Positions 25,038 through 33,543 are shown, counted from the stretch's first letter. The stretch is DNA of 33,870 nt from Betaproteobacteria bacterium (GCA_016713125.1 JADJPT010000035.1:1-33870); one strand, 5' to 3'. The notes: generated by a model from the sequence alone, not told the origin. A program made the numbers and translations.

Positions 25038-26534
25038 ATGCCCGCCCTCGCCGCCGACCTGCTGGACGCACCGCTCGCCATCGTCGACCTGGAGACCACC
25101 GGCGCGCACGCCGGGCACGACCGCATCACCGAGATCGCGGTGATCGAGGTCGAGGGCGGTGAGGTGCGCAACGAATGGAGCACGCTGGTCAATCCGCAGA
25201 CCAGCATCCCGGCCTTCATCCAGGCGCTGACCGGCATCAGCAACGAGATGGTGGCCGGCGCGCCCAGCTTCGCCGAGCTGGCCGAGGAACTGCACGCGCG
25301 CCTGGCCGGCCGCGTGATCGTCGCGCACAACGCGCGCTTCGACTACGGCTTCCTGAAGAACGAGTTCGAGCGCCACGGCCTGCGCTACAACGCGCGCACG
25401 CTGTGCACCGTGCGCCTGTCGCGCAAGCTCTACCCGGAGCACAACCGCCACAGCCTGGATGCGCTGATCGAGCGCCACAAGTTGAGCTGCGAGGCGCGCC
25501 ACCGCGCGCTGGGCGACGCGCAGGTGCTCTGGCAGTTCATGCACGTGGCGGCGCGCGACCACGGCCTGGACGCGGTGGCCGAGGCGGCGCGCGCCATCAC
25601 CAAGCAGGCCACGCTGCCGCCGGCGCTGGAGCGCGCCGCGATCGACGCCATCCCGGACGCGCCCGGCGTGTACCTGTTCTACGGCGAAGGCGATGCGCCG
25701 CTGTACATCGGCAAGAGCATCGCCATGCGCACGCGCGTGCTGCAGCACTTCTCCGACGACGTGCGCTCCTCGCGCGAGATGCAGATGGCGCGCGAGGTGC
25801 GCTCCATCGACTGGATCCGCACCGCCGGCGAACTGGGCGCGCTGCTGAAGGAGGCCGAGCTGGTCAAGCAGCGCCTGCCGGCCTTCAACCGCCAGCTGCG
25901 CCGCGCCAGCGGCCTGTGCACCTTCACCTTCGAGCCGCAGCGCGAACCCGGCCAGGCGCTGCGCCTGGTGTCGGGCGCCGAACTCGAAGCCGACAGCACG
26001 GCGCACTGGCACGGCCTGTTCCGCACCAAGCGCGCGGCCACCGAGGCGCTGCGCAACCTGGCCGACCTGCACGGCCTGTGCCTGCAGACCCTGGGCTTCG
26101 AAGCCGGCAAACGCAGCCCGGCCGGCGGCAGCGCCTGCTTTCGCCACCAGGTGCGGCGCTGCGCCGGCCTGTGCGCGGGCAAGGAGACCCTGGCCCAGCA
26201 CCACGCGCGCCTGGCCGCGGCGCTGGCCGGCCTCAAGCTCACCGCCTGGCCCTGGCGCGGCCCGGTGGGCATCGTCGAGGAAGACCTCGAACGCGAGATG
26301 AGCGAGGTGCACGTGGTCGACCACTGGTGCTACCTCGGCACCGCGCGCAACGAGGAGGAGGTGGCCGGGATCCTCGAGCGCCATCGCCGCCTGCGCGGCC
26401 TGGCGCGCTTCGACATCGACCAGTACAAGCTGCTGCTGCGCCACCTGGGCGCCGGCTCGCGCATGAAGATCGTGCCGCTGGCCGATGGCCGCAACACCGA
26501 CGCGCCGGACGCCGCGCTGCCCTGCGCGGCCTGA
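25038..26534 (+). CDS. DnaQ-type 3'-5' exonuclease fused to a GIY-YIG/Cho-like nuclease
   Basis: This is a two-nuclease fusion of 498 residues. The N-terminal DEDDh exonuclease (about 11-180) has IVDLETTG (Asp17, Glu19), VAHNARFDYGFL (Asp102) and HRALGDA (His155, Asp160). A UvrC/Cho-like half follows: GIY-YIG domain (GVYLFYG at 210-216, LYIGKS at 222-227, then LKEAELVKQRLPAFNR), and a Cys cluster CFRHQVRRCAGLC like that of UvrC. It lacks UvrC's C-terminal RNase-H and helix-hairpin-helix parts, so resembles Cho. Such fusions are known and presumed to act in DNA repair, incising and then trimming; this is inference. The RpfE-like gene starts one base after its stop. Confidence 0.93.
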   Translation: MPALAADLLDAPLAIVDLETTGAHAGHDRITEIAVIEVEGGEVRNEWSTLVNPQTSIPAFIQALTGISNEMVAGAPSFAELAEELHARLAGRVIVAHNARFDYGFLKNEFERHGLRYNARTLCTVRLSRKLYPEHNRHSLDALIERHKLSCEARHRALGDAQVLWQFMHVAARDHGLDAVAEAARAITKQATLPPALERAAIDAIPDAPGVYLFYGEGDAPLYIGKSIAMRTRVLQHFSDDVRSSREMQMAREVRSIDWIRTAGELGALLKEAELVKQRLPAFNRQLRRASGLCTFTFEPQREPGQALRLVSGAELEADSTAHWHGLFRTKRAATEALRNLADLHGLCLQTLGFEAGKRSPAGGSACFRHQVRRCAGLCAGKETLAQHHARLAAALAGLKLTAWPWRGPVGIVEEDLEREMSEVHVVDHWCYLGTARNEEEVAGILERHRRLRGLARFDIDQYKLLLRHLGAGSRMKIVPLADGRNTDAPDAALPCAA

Positions 26535-26535
26535 G

Positions 26536-27611
26536 ATGCACTGCACCCTGCTGATCCCCGGCCTGCTGCCCGCGCACGGGCCGCTGGCCGAAGAGGCCGC
26601 GCGCGTCGCAGCGGAGTTGCGCCTGCCCGCGCTCGAACGCCTGCTGGCGCGCGGCCGGCGCAGCGAGCAGGCCGGCCTGGGCATGGAGCGCTGGCTGCTC
26701 GAAGCCTGCGGCGCCGAAGAAGACGCCGAACTGCCGGCCGGCGCATTGAGCCGCCGCGCCGATGCGCTGACCGGCGCGACGCATGCAGGCGCCGCAAGCG
26801 ACGACACCGCGGTATGGATGCGCGCCGACCCGGTGCACCTGCGCCTGAACCGCGACCAGCTGCTGCTGATCCCGGCCTCGATGTTCGGCGTGCAGCGCGC
26901 CGAAGCCGAACGCCTGGTCGAAGCGCTGAACCGGCACTTCGCCGGACAGCTCAGTTTTTTCCCGCTGCACCCGGAGCGCTGGTGCGTGCGCGTCGAGGCC
27001 GGGCTCGCCGATGCGGCCGGCGGCCTGCGGACGCACACGCTGGCCGAAACCGCCGGGCGCGACGTCAACCCGCGCCTGCCCGCCGGGCCGCAGGCCATGC
27101 GCTGGCACCGCCTGCTGAACGAACTGCAGATGCTGCTGCATGCCGAAGCCGTGAACGACGAACGCGAGGCGCGCGGCGAACCGGCGGTGAACAGCGTCTG
27201 GCTGTGGGGCGCGGGCGCCCTGCCCGCAAACCTCGCCGCGCCCTGGCAGACCATCACCGCCGAGGATGCGCTGGCGCGCGGCCTGGCGCAGGCCTGCGGG
27301 CTGCGCCACCGCGAGCCGCCGGCCGATGCGCGGCAATGGCTGGAGCGCATGCCCGAGGCCGGCCGCCACCTGCTGGTGCTCGATGCGCTGCGCGCCCGCT
27401 GGCGCTGGGCGACCTGGAAGTCTGGCGCTCGCGACTGGAATCGCTGGAGCTGGCCTGGTTCGCGCCGCTGCTCGCCGCCCTGCAATCCGGGCGCATGGGC
27501 ATGCTCACGCTGGCGGCCTGCGACGAAACGCAGGGCGTCGAGATCGAGACCACGCGCAGCGACCTGCGCCGCTTCTGGCGCCGCGTGAAACCCTATGCGA
27601 GCGCGCTGTGA
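26536..27611 (+). CDS. RpfE-like / phosphoglycerate-mutase-like protein (one frameshift)
   Basis: This is a member of the uncharacterised COG4255-type family often labelled RpfE or phosphoglycerate mutase, 358 residues after repair. It opens with MHCTLLIPGLLPAHGP and contains WMRADPVHLRLNRDQLLL, HPERWCVRVE, RLLNELQMLLHAEAVNDERE and NSVWLWGAGALP, all typical. The last 70 residues (LALGDLEVWRSRLESLELAW to RRFWRRVKPYASAL) are in another frame; adding one C in the run at 27395-27397 joins them. The activity is not established despite the names. Position directly before recJ is conserved in betaproteobacteria. Confidence 0.82.
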
Positions 27612-27656
27612 AGCCGACCCTGAAGCCCGCCCTCGGCCACGGCCTTGACTATCAGG

Positions 27657-27721
27657 TGGCAGCATTCCTGCCCTGCATACCGCATGAATGCTTGAACATG
27701 CGAACAATAATGGCAGCATTC
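27657..27721 (+). promoter_or_regulatory. Repeat-bearing AT-rich region upstream of recJ
   Basis: TGGCAGCATTC occurs twice in direct orientation (27657-27667 and 27711-27721), with an inverted partial copy, GAATGCT, at 27686-27692. The first copy also reads as an imperfect -24/-12 element (TGGCAGCATTCCTGCC, GG and GC ten bases apart). The stretch is visibly more AT-rich than its surroundings. It could be a regulator site; no clear sigma-70 promoter is seen. Confidence 0.4.
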
Positions 27722-27735
27722 AAGGGGCGTGAACC

Positions 27736-29493
27736 ATGAGCATCGTGGTCCGCCCGGTGCCCGAGGCGGCGCGCATCGCGCTGCTGCGCGACGGCCTGCA
27801 TCCGGTCATGGCGCGGCTGTACGCGGCGCGCAAGGTGCGCTCGGCGGACGAACTCGAAGCCGACCCGGCGCGCCTGATCCCGCCGGCCGAGCTCGCCCAC
27901 GTCGACGACGCCGCGCGCCTGCTGGCCGACGCCATCGCCGCCGGCCAGCGCCTGCTGATCGTCGCCGACTACGACTGCGACGGCGCCACCGCCTGCGCGC
28001 TGGGCCTGCGCGCGCTGCGCGCCTTCGGCGCCACCGTCGATTACCTGGTACCCGACCGCTTCACGCTGGGCTACGGCCTGTCGCCGGAGCTGGTCGATCT
28101 GGCCGCGCAACTGAAGCCCGACCTGCTGATCACCGTCGACAACGGCATCGCCAGCGTCGAGGGCGTGGCGCGCGCCAACGCGCTGGGCATCGCCACGCTG
28201 ATCACCGACCACCACCTGCCGGGCGCCGAACTGCCGGCGGCGGCCTGCATCGTCAACCCCAACCAGCCGGGCTGCGGTTTCCCGAGCAAGAACCTGGCCG
28301 GCGTGGGCGTGATGTTCTACGTGATGCTGGCGCTGCGCGCCGAGCTGCGCCGGCGCGGCGCCTTCACGCCCGAGCGCTACCCGAACGGCGAACCCAACCT
28401 CGCCGCGCTCACCGACCTCGTCGCCCTGGGCACGGTGGCCGACGTGGTGCCGCTGGACGCCAACAACCGCATCCTGGTCGGCCACGGCCTGAAGCGCCTG
28501 CGCGCCGGCCAGGCCAAGGCCGGCATGGACGCGCTGATGCGCATCGCCGGGCGCGAGCCGCGCGCGGCCAGCGCCTTCGACTTCGGTTTCATCATGGGCC
28601 CGCGCCTGAACGCGGCCGGGCGGCTCACCGACATGCGCACCGGCATCGAGTGCCTGATCACCGACGACCCGGCGCGCGCGGCCAACCTGGCGCAGGAACT
28701 CGACAAGCTCAACCGCGAGCGGCGCAAGATCGAAGCCGACATGCTGCTGCAGGCCGACGCCGCGACGGCGTCCCTGCTCGACGCCGCCGAGAGCGTGCCG
28801 CTGGCCGATGCCGAAGGCGCGCCGGCCGGCGCCGGGGTGGCGCTGTTCCATCCGGACTGGCACCAGGGCGTGGTCGGCATCCTCGCCTCGCGCATCAAGG
28901 ACCGGCTGCACCGCCCGGTGATCGCCTTCGCACGCGCCGGCGACGCGGCGGCCGACGGCGCCGGCATGCTGCGCGGCTCGGGCCGCTCGATCGCCGGCCT
29001 GCACCTGCGCGACTGCCTGGACCTGGTCTCCAAGCGCGAACCCGACCTGATCGTGCGCTTCGGCGGCCACGCCATGGCCGCCGGCCTGACGCTGCGCGAA
29101 GCCGACTACGCGCGCTTCGCCGCCGCCTTCGAGGCCGCCGCCGGCGAGCTGCTGGCGCCCGCCGCGCTGACGCGCACGGTGGAGACCGACGGCGCGCTGG
29201 AGAGCGCCTACTTCTCTCTGGAAGTCGCGCAGATGCTGGAGAACGCCATCTGGGGGCAAGGCTTTCCGCCGCCGGTGTTCTGCGATACATTCGCCGTCGA
29301 GTCGCAGCGCATCGTCGGCGAGAAGCACACCAAGCTGCGCCTGGCCAAGGACGGCCGCCGGCTGGAGGCGATACGCTTCAACGCACTCGACGCCCTGCCC
29401 GCGCGCGTGCGCGTGGCCTTCCGCCTGACCGTCAACGAATACAACGGCATGAAGAGCGTTCAGCTGAACGTCGAGCATGTCGAAGCCGCCTGA
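27736..29493 (+). CDS. recJ: Single-stranded-DNA-specific exonuclease RecJ
   Basis: RecJ is a 5'-3' single-strand exonuclease acting in recombination, mismatch repair and base-excision repair; 585 residues. Catalytic DHH-family motifs are present: LIVADYDCDGATAC, LLITVDNGIAS, ITDHHLPG (the DHH motif) and VALGTVADVVPLDANNR. The DHHA1 part includes GVVGILASRIKDRLHRPVIA and the RFGGHAMAAGL motif, followed by the C-terminal OB region ending KSVQLNVEHVEA. ATG 27736 has an AAGGGG ribosome site eight bases upstream. Confidence 0.97.
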   Translation: MSIVVRPVPEAARIALLRDGLHPVMARLYAARKVRSADELEADPARLIPPAELAHVDDAARLLADAIAAGQRLLIVADYDCDGATACALGLRALRAFGATVDYLVPDRFTLGYGLSPELVDLAAQLKPDLLITVDNGIASVEGVARANALGIATLITDHHLPGAELPAAACIVNPNQPGCGFPSKNLAGVGVMFYVMLALRAELRRRGAFTPERYPNGEPNLAALTDLVALGTVADVVPLDANNRILVGHGLKRLRAGQAKAGMDALMRIAGREPRAASAFDFGFIMGPRLNAAGRLTDMRTGIECLITDDPARAANLAQELDKLNRERRKIEADMLLQADAATASLLDAAESVPLADAEGAPAGAGVALFHPDWHQGVVGILASRIKDRLHRPVIAFARAGDAAADGAGMLRGSGRSIAGLHLRDCLDLVSKREPDLIVRFGGHAMAAGLTLREADYARFAAAFEAAAGELLAPAALTRTVETDGALESAYFSLEVAQMLENAIWGQGFPPPVFCDTFAVESQRIVGEKHTKLRLAKDGRRLEAIRFNALDALPARVRVAFRLTVNEYNGMKSVQLNVEHVEAA

Positions 29494-29513
29494 ACCTTCA
29501 CCCTGAGAATTCC

Positions 29514-30410
29514 ATGCATACCGCCACCCTGCCCCGCCCCGCCGCCACCCTGTTCGCCGGCCTCGCCGCCGCGCTCACCGTGCTCACCGCGCTCACCGCG
29601 CTCACTCTCAGCCTGCCGGCCCGCGCCCAGGTCAACGCCGGCCCCTACGTGCCCTCGCCCGACAGCGCGGTGGCCGAGATGCTCAAGATGGCCGGCATCA
29701 CGCCCAAGGACTTCGTCATCGACCTCGGTTCGGGCAACGGCAAGATCGTGCTGACCGCGGCCAAGATCTACGGCGCCAGCGGCTTCGGCGTCGAGATCCA
29801 GGACAACCTGGTCAAGGAATCCAACGAGGCGGCGAAGAAGGAAGGCGTGTCCGAGCGCGTCAAGTTCATCACCCAGGACCTGTTCAAGACCGACATCTCG
29901 CGCGCCACGGTGCTGACCATGTACCTGCTGCCCGACACCGTGAACATGCTCTCCGACAAGCTGCAGAAGGAGCTCAGGCCGGGCACCCGCGTGCTCTCGC
30001 ACGACTACGGCCTGAAGGACTGGCAGTACGAGGAGTACAAGCAGTACGACCTCGAGGAGAAGGTCAACATCAGCGGCGTGAAGACCACCATCATCTACCT
30101 GTACGTGGTGCCGGCGCGCGTGGCCGGCAACTGGAACGTCAAGCTGCCGGCGGCGGTGAGCAAGCAGGCGGTGACGCTGAACCTCACGCAGAAGGTGCAG
30201 GCCGTCACCGGCATGGCCAGGGTCGGCGCGCGCGAGGTGGCCTTCATGGACATGAAGCTGCGCGGCACCGAGATCTCGTTCAAGCTGCCGGTCGAACCCA
30301 ACGGCAAGCCGCTGGCCTTCACCGGCACCATCAAGGGCGGCAGCATCGAGGGCCTGGTCGACACCGGCAAGGCGCGCACGCCGTGGAGCGCCACGCTGGC
30401 GGCGAAGTAG
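29514..30410 (+). CDS. Exported class I SAM-dependent methyltransferase with beta-rich C-terminal domain
   Basis: This protein of 298 residues starts at ATG 29514. It carries a long signal sequence (about 1-38, ending PARA before QVNAG) whose hydrophobic core contains an LTA-type repeat. A class I methyltransferase domain (about 43-200) follows with motif I FVIDLGSGNGKIVLTA, acidic FGVEI and VKFITQDLFKTDIS, similar to DOT1-like bacterial methyltransferases. The last 95 residues (NWNVKLPAAVSKQAVTLNLT onward) have alternating beta pattern with VTGMARVG and TGTIKGGSIEG, ending WSATLAAK, like small beta-barrel domains. Export of a SAM-dependent enzyme is puzzling because SAM is cytosolic; the substrate is unknown. 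Confidence 0.85.
   Translation: MHTATLPRPAATLFAGLAAALTVLTALTALTLSLPARAQVNAGPYVPSPDSAVAEMLKMAGITPKDFVIDLGSGNGKIVLTAAKIYGASGFGVEIQDNLVKESNEAAKKEGVSERVKFITQDLFKTDISRATVLTMYLLPDTVNMLSDKLQKELRPGTRVLSHDYGLKDWQYEEYKQYDLEEKVNISGVKTTIIYLYVVPARVAGNWNVKLPAAVSKQAVTLNLTQKVQAVTGMARVGAREVAFMDMKLRGTEISFKLPVEPNGKPLAFTGTIKGGSIEGLVDTGKARTPWSATLAAK
29571..29606 (+). repeat. Four 9-bp tandem units in the methyltransferase signal sequence
   Basis: Units of GCGCTCACC, with single-base variants in the second and fourth, start at 29571, 29580, 29589 and 29598. In frame they encode Ala/Val-Leu-Thr triplets in the hydrophobic core of the signal peptide. Confidence 0.85.
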
Positions 30411-30418
30411 GCGCGGCG

Positions 30419-30628
30419 ATGGAGCGCAAGAAGCTCAACAACGCGAAGCTGCGTTCGGCCGGCTACGACGAGCGCAACCAGGTGCTCGAGCTGGAGTTCT
30501 CCGACGGCAAGGTGCTGCAGTACACCGGCGTCTCGCACACCGTGGCGCGCGGGCTGATGTCGGCGCCCAACGCCTGGGCCTACTACGAGGACCGCATCGC
30601 CGAGGACTACTCCTCGCGACGCGCCTAG
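30419..30628 (+). CDS. KTSC-domain protein
   Basis: This is a 69-residue protein consisting of a KTSC domain: KLRSAGYDERNQVLELEFSD, GKVLQYTGVSHTVARGLMSA and AWAYYEDRIAEDY. KTSC domains occur alone or beside lysyl-tRNA synthetase or nuclease domains, and their role is unknown. ATG 30419 follows the methyltransferase stop by eight bases and fits the family length; an upstream in-frame ATG at 30383 would only overlap the methyltransferase gene. Confidence 0.85.
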   Translation: MERKKLNNAKLRSAGYDERNQVLELEFSDGKVLQYTGVSHTVARGLMSAPNAWAYYEDRIAEDYSSRRA

Positions 30629-30636
30629 GCCCGGCC

Positions 30637-31188
30637 TTGGCCCTCAAGGCCACCATCTTCAAGGCCGCGCTGCAGGTCGCCGACATGGACCGCGGCCACT
30701 ACGCGGACCACGCGCTGACCATCGCGCGCCATCCCTCCGAGACCGACGAGCGCATGATGGTGCGCGTGCTGGCCTTCGCGCTGCACGCCGACGAGCAGCT
30801 GCAGTTCGGCGGCGGCGTCTCGACCGAGGACGAGCCCGCGCTGTGGCGACGCGACCTGACCGGCAGCATCGAACAGTGGATCGAGGTCGGCCTGCCCGAC
30901 GAGAAGCGCATCCGCCGCGCCTGCGGCCGCGCCGGCGAAGTGTTCGTCTACGCCTACGGCGGCCACGCCGCCGAGCTGTGGTGGAAGCAGGTCGGCGCCG
31001 AGCTCGCGCGCAACGCCAACCTCACCGTGTGCGTGCTGCCGCAGGAGGCCACCCGCGCGCTGGCCGGACTCGCCCGGCGCAACATGCAGCTCAACTGCTC
31101 GATCCAGGACGGGCAGGTGTGGCTGGGCGACGGCGCGGAGACGGTGCAGCTGGAGCCGGAGGCGAGGCAGAAGCCGGCGGGGGGGTGA
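30637..31188 (+). CDS. yaeQ: YaeQ family protein
   Basis: This is a cytoplasmic YaeQ family protein of 183 residues; the fold is related to PD-(D/E)XK nucleases and the role is uncertain. Family pattern: ALKATIFKAALQVADMDRGH, YADHALTIARHPSETDERMM, VRVLAFALHA, IEVGLPDEKRIRRACGRAGE and VFVYAYGG with WWKQ. Homologues start MALKATI, which places the start at TTG 30637, with no ribosome site visible; the TTG lies eight bases after the KTSC stop, suggesting coupling, or an ATG altered by mutation or sequence error. Confidence 0.92.
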   Translation: MALKATIFKAALQVADMDRGHYADHALTIARHPSETDERMMVRVLAFALHADEQLQFGGGVSTEDEPALWRRDLTGSIEQWIEVGLPDEKRIRRACGRAGEVFVYAYGGHAAELWWKQVGAELARNANLTVCVLPQEATRALAGLARRNMQLNCSIQDGQVWLGDGAETVQLEPEARQKPAGG

Positions 31189-31232
31189 GCGGCGGGCGGG
31201 GTCGATGCGCTCGGCGCGGGTCTCGGCTTCGT

Positions 31233-32372
31233 TCACTTGTACGCCGTGACTTTGTTGTCGTCGCGGGTCAGTAACTGCATCAGCTTCGGGTGGATGAAGA
31301 GCTTTTCCTTGCCCGCCTCCTGCTCTTTCAGCACGCCGATGTCGACCAGTTGCTTGAGATAGACCGACGCCGTCTGGCGCTTGGCGATGCCCCGTTCGGT
31401 GAGGCTGCCGATTCGACAATACGGCATTTCGAACAACAGGCTCACCAGTTCATGGCTGTACACCTTCGGCAGGCGGGCGCGCACATGCGCGGCGGTCTGC
31501 TCCGACAAGGCGCGAATGGCCGCGATCTTCCCGGTGGTCCAGCTTGCCGTCTGCTCCACGCCCTTGAGGATGTACAACAGCCAGGACTCCCAGTCCTGCT
31601 CTCGCGTGACTTGCAGCAGCAGGCGGTAGTAGTCGGCCTTGTGGTTGATGATGTAGCGGCTCAGGTACAGGATGGGCAGGGTCAGCAGACCCTCCTCGAT
31701 CAGGAACAGGCTGTTCAGCACACGGCCGGTGCGGCCGTTGCCGTCGGTGAACGGATGGATGGCTTCGAACTGATAGTGGCCGACCGCCATGCGGATCAGC
31801 GGATCGAGTTCCGTTTCGTTGTGCAGGTAGCGCTCCCAGTTGGCCAGCAGGTCGCGCAGCAGGGCCTCGCCCTCGGGGGGGGTGTAGATGGTTTCCCCGG
31901 TTCGATCGTTCCTCAGTGTCGTGCCCGGCGTGCGGCGGACCGACATCTCGACGCCCTTGATCGTCGTGCACACCTGTTCCGCGGTACGGGTGCTGAGCGG
32001 CCTGCGCCTGAGCGCCTCGAAGCCCTCGAACAGCGAGCGGCTATAGCGCAAGGCCTCCTTGGTCGCCGGGTTGGCCTGGGCTTCGTTGCCGACATGCCGG
32101 AACAGCTCGTCTGCGGTCGTGACGATATTCTCGATTTCCGAACTGGCGCGCGCTTCGAGCAGCGGCAGGGTGTTGATGAGCATCGCCTGGTTGGGGATCA
32201 GCTCTGCGGCCTGCTTCAGTTCGGCCAGCGCCGCGCGGGCGGTGATGCAGGCGCGCAGCACTGCGCGGGTCTCCACGTCGGCCGGCGGCGGCAGCCCAGG
32301 CAACGCGTTATACGGCCGGTCGGGCTGCCAGCCCTTGGCGCTCATGTTCATTTTTTGCAATTTCTTCGACAT
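31233..32372 (-). CDS. Fic-domain AMP-transferase with N-terminal inhibitory helix and winged-helix tail
   Basis: This is a Fic-family nucleotidyltransferase of 379 residues, predicted to AMPylate a target protein Tyr, Ser or Thr. The catalytic loop is HPFTDGNGRTGR (206-217). The flap is GETIYTPPEGEA (159-170). An inhibitory motif S-x3-E-N lies at 77-82 (ASSEIEN), so it is a class II, self-inhibited Fic needing no separate antitoxin. The C-terminal 90 residues (SLTERGIAKRQTASVYLKQL, VDIGVLKEQEAGKEKLFI) form a winged helix, possibly DNA-binding and autoregulatory. ATG 32372 is seven bases past a strong -10 box and would be leaderless; ATGs at 32351 and 32345 are alternatives. The AT-rich upstream DNA hints at acquisition. 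Confidence 0.93.
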   Translation of the reverse strand: MSKKLQKMNMSAKGWQPDRPYNALPGLPPPADVETRAVLRACITARAALAELKQAAELIPNQAMLINTLPLLEARASSEIENIVTTADELFRHVGNEAQANPATKEALRYSRSLFEGFEALRRRPLSTRTAEQVCTTIKGVEMSVRRTPGTTLRNDRTGETIYTPPEGEALLRDLLANWERYLHNETELDPLIRMAVGHYQFEAIHPFTDGNGRTGRVLNSLFLIEEGLLTLPILYLSRYIINHKADYYRLLLQVTREQDWESWLLYILKGVEQTASWTTGKIAAIRALSEQTAAHVRARLPKVYSHELVSLLFEMPYCRIGSLTERGIAKRQTASVYLKQLVDIGVLKEQEAGKEKLFIHPKLMQLLTRDDNKVTAYK

Positions 32373-32379
32373 GAGAGGG

Positions 32380-32408
32380 ACTGTATGTCGATGCCATCGA
32401 CATGTCAA
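32380..32408 (-). promoter_or_regulatory. Sigma-70 promoter of the Fic gene enclosing a perfect 19-bp palindrome
   Basis: On the minus strand, -35 TTGACA (32408-32403) and -10 TACAGT (32385-32380) are separated by exactly 17 bases. The spacer is almost filled by the perfect palindrome ATGTCGATG-C-CATCGACAT (32385-32403), an ideal operator position. Further copies of the half-site lie upstream at 32415-32422 (ATGTCGAT) and 32456-32463 (TGTCGATG). The likely binder is the Fic protein's own winged helix or an unlinked regulator, by inference. Confidence 0.75.
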
Positions 32409-32492
32409 CACAATATGTCGATATTTTTCCTTTTTATCTACATGTTTGCCGGATGTGTCGATGGCGCGAACACCACCGGGAAACGCCCAAAG

Positions 32493-33405
32493 TCAGGTTG
32501 GTCCCGGCTCCTCACCCGCCTCCGCGCACACCTCCCGCACGCAGCCGCGCAGCCAGCGGTGCGCGGGGTCGGCGTGCTGGCGCGGGTGCCAGAGCAGCGA
32601 GACGGTGAACTCCGGCGCGGCGAACGGCAGCGCAAAGCTGTGCATGCCGGCGCGCAGCTTGCCGGTGTGCCGCTGCGGAACGCTGGCGACCAGGTCCGAA
32701 TCGCGTGCCAGGGCCAGCGCTGCCGAGAAGCCGCCGACGATCACGGCCACCTCGCGCTGCAGGCCCAGCGCCTGCAGCGCGTCGTCGATCGGCCCGCCCT
32801 CGGCGCCGCGCCGCGACACGCCGATGTGCCGTGCCGCGGCATAGCGCGCGGCGCTGAGTTCGCCCTCGGCCAGCGCATGCCCCTCGCGCACCACGCCGAC
32901 GAAGCGGTCGCGGAACAGGGCCTGCACGCGCAGCTCGGGGCCGGCGGCCTCGCCGAGCACGCCGGTGTCGAGGTCCACGGCGCCCTCGCGCAGCGGCGCG
33001 CTGTCCTTGTCGGTCTTGGGCACGAAGCGCAGCCGCACGCCGGGCGCCTGCGCGCCGACGCGCGCCACCAGGCGCGGGCCGAAGTTCTCCACGAAGCCTT
33101 CGCGCGTGCGCAGCGTGAAGGTGCGCACCAGCTTCTTCAGGTTGACCCTGCGCGCAGGGCGCAGCGCCGCTTCGGCCTCGAGCACCAGCTGGGCTACGCG
33201 CTCGCGCAGCTCGAGCGCGCGCGGCGTGGGCACCAGGCCACGGCCGGCGCGCACCAGCAGCGGGTCGCCCATGGTCTCGCGCAGTCGCGCCAGCGCCCGG
33301 CCATGGCCGAAGGGCCGAGCCGCAGGCGGCGCGCCGCGCCCGCCACGCTGCCCTCGGCGAGCAGCGCATCGAGCGTGACCAGCAGGTTGAAGTCGGACGC
33401 GACAT
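32493..33405 (-). CDS. LysR-family transcriptional regulator (frame interrupted)
   Basis: This is a LysR-type regulator, about 304 residues after repair. The N-terminal helix-turn-helix reads SDFNLLVTLDALLAEGSVAG, AARRLRLGPSAMA, then in another frame RALARLRETMGDPLLVRAGR, GLVPTPRALELRERV. One G missing at about 33296-33302 explains the break. Starting at ATG 33405 needs one more restored base and gives MSASDFNLL; GTG 33421 is an in-frame alternative. The effector domain (LVRTFTLRTREGFVENFGPR to HPRQHADPAHRWLRGCVREV) is complete. It is divergent from an MFS transporter gene, the usual arrangement for a regulator and its target. The inducer is unknown. Confidence 0.88.
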
Positions 33406-33543
33406 GCGCGCACCGTAGCACGATCCGCGCATGACATGGCGCTTCATGCATGTATTTAGTGCAATGTCTGCGCCTTCGCCATCCAACGCCCGGGGCTAGG
33501 CTATGCCCACTCCCGCTCCGGGATCGTTCGGAGGATGAAAACC
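33406..33543. promoter_or_regulatory. LysR / MFS divergent region with candidate operator
   Basis: TGCA-N9-TGCA (33447-33463, AT-rich centre) is a symmetric element of LysR-site type. Closer to the transporter, TAGGCT near 33497 with TTCGCC sixteen bases before it is a weak promoter. A strong GGAGG at 33530-33534 decides the transporter start at ATG 33544 rather than the ATG directly abutting it. Confidence 0.4.

Noticed and set aside
24228..27719. A frame of over 1100 codons on the minus strand opposite the exonuclease and RpfE-like genes
   Set aside because: No domain resemblance; it is the antisense shadow of well-supported genes.
31233..32372. Two-gene Fic toxin-antitoxin module
   Set aside because: The inhibitory S-x3-E-N helix is within the Fic protein, and no small antitoxin gene adjoins it.
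31290..33434. A 714-codon plus-strand frame opposite the Fic and LysR genes
   Set aside because: It crosses the fic promoter and both genes in antisense with Arg/Gln/His-rich sequence; no family pattern.
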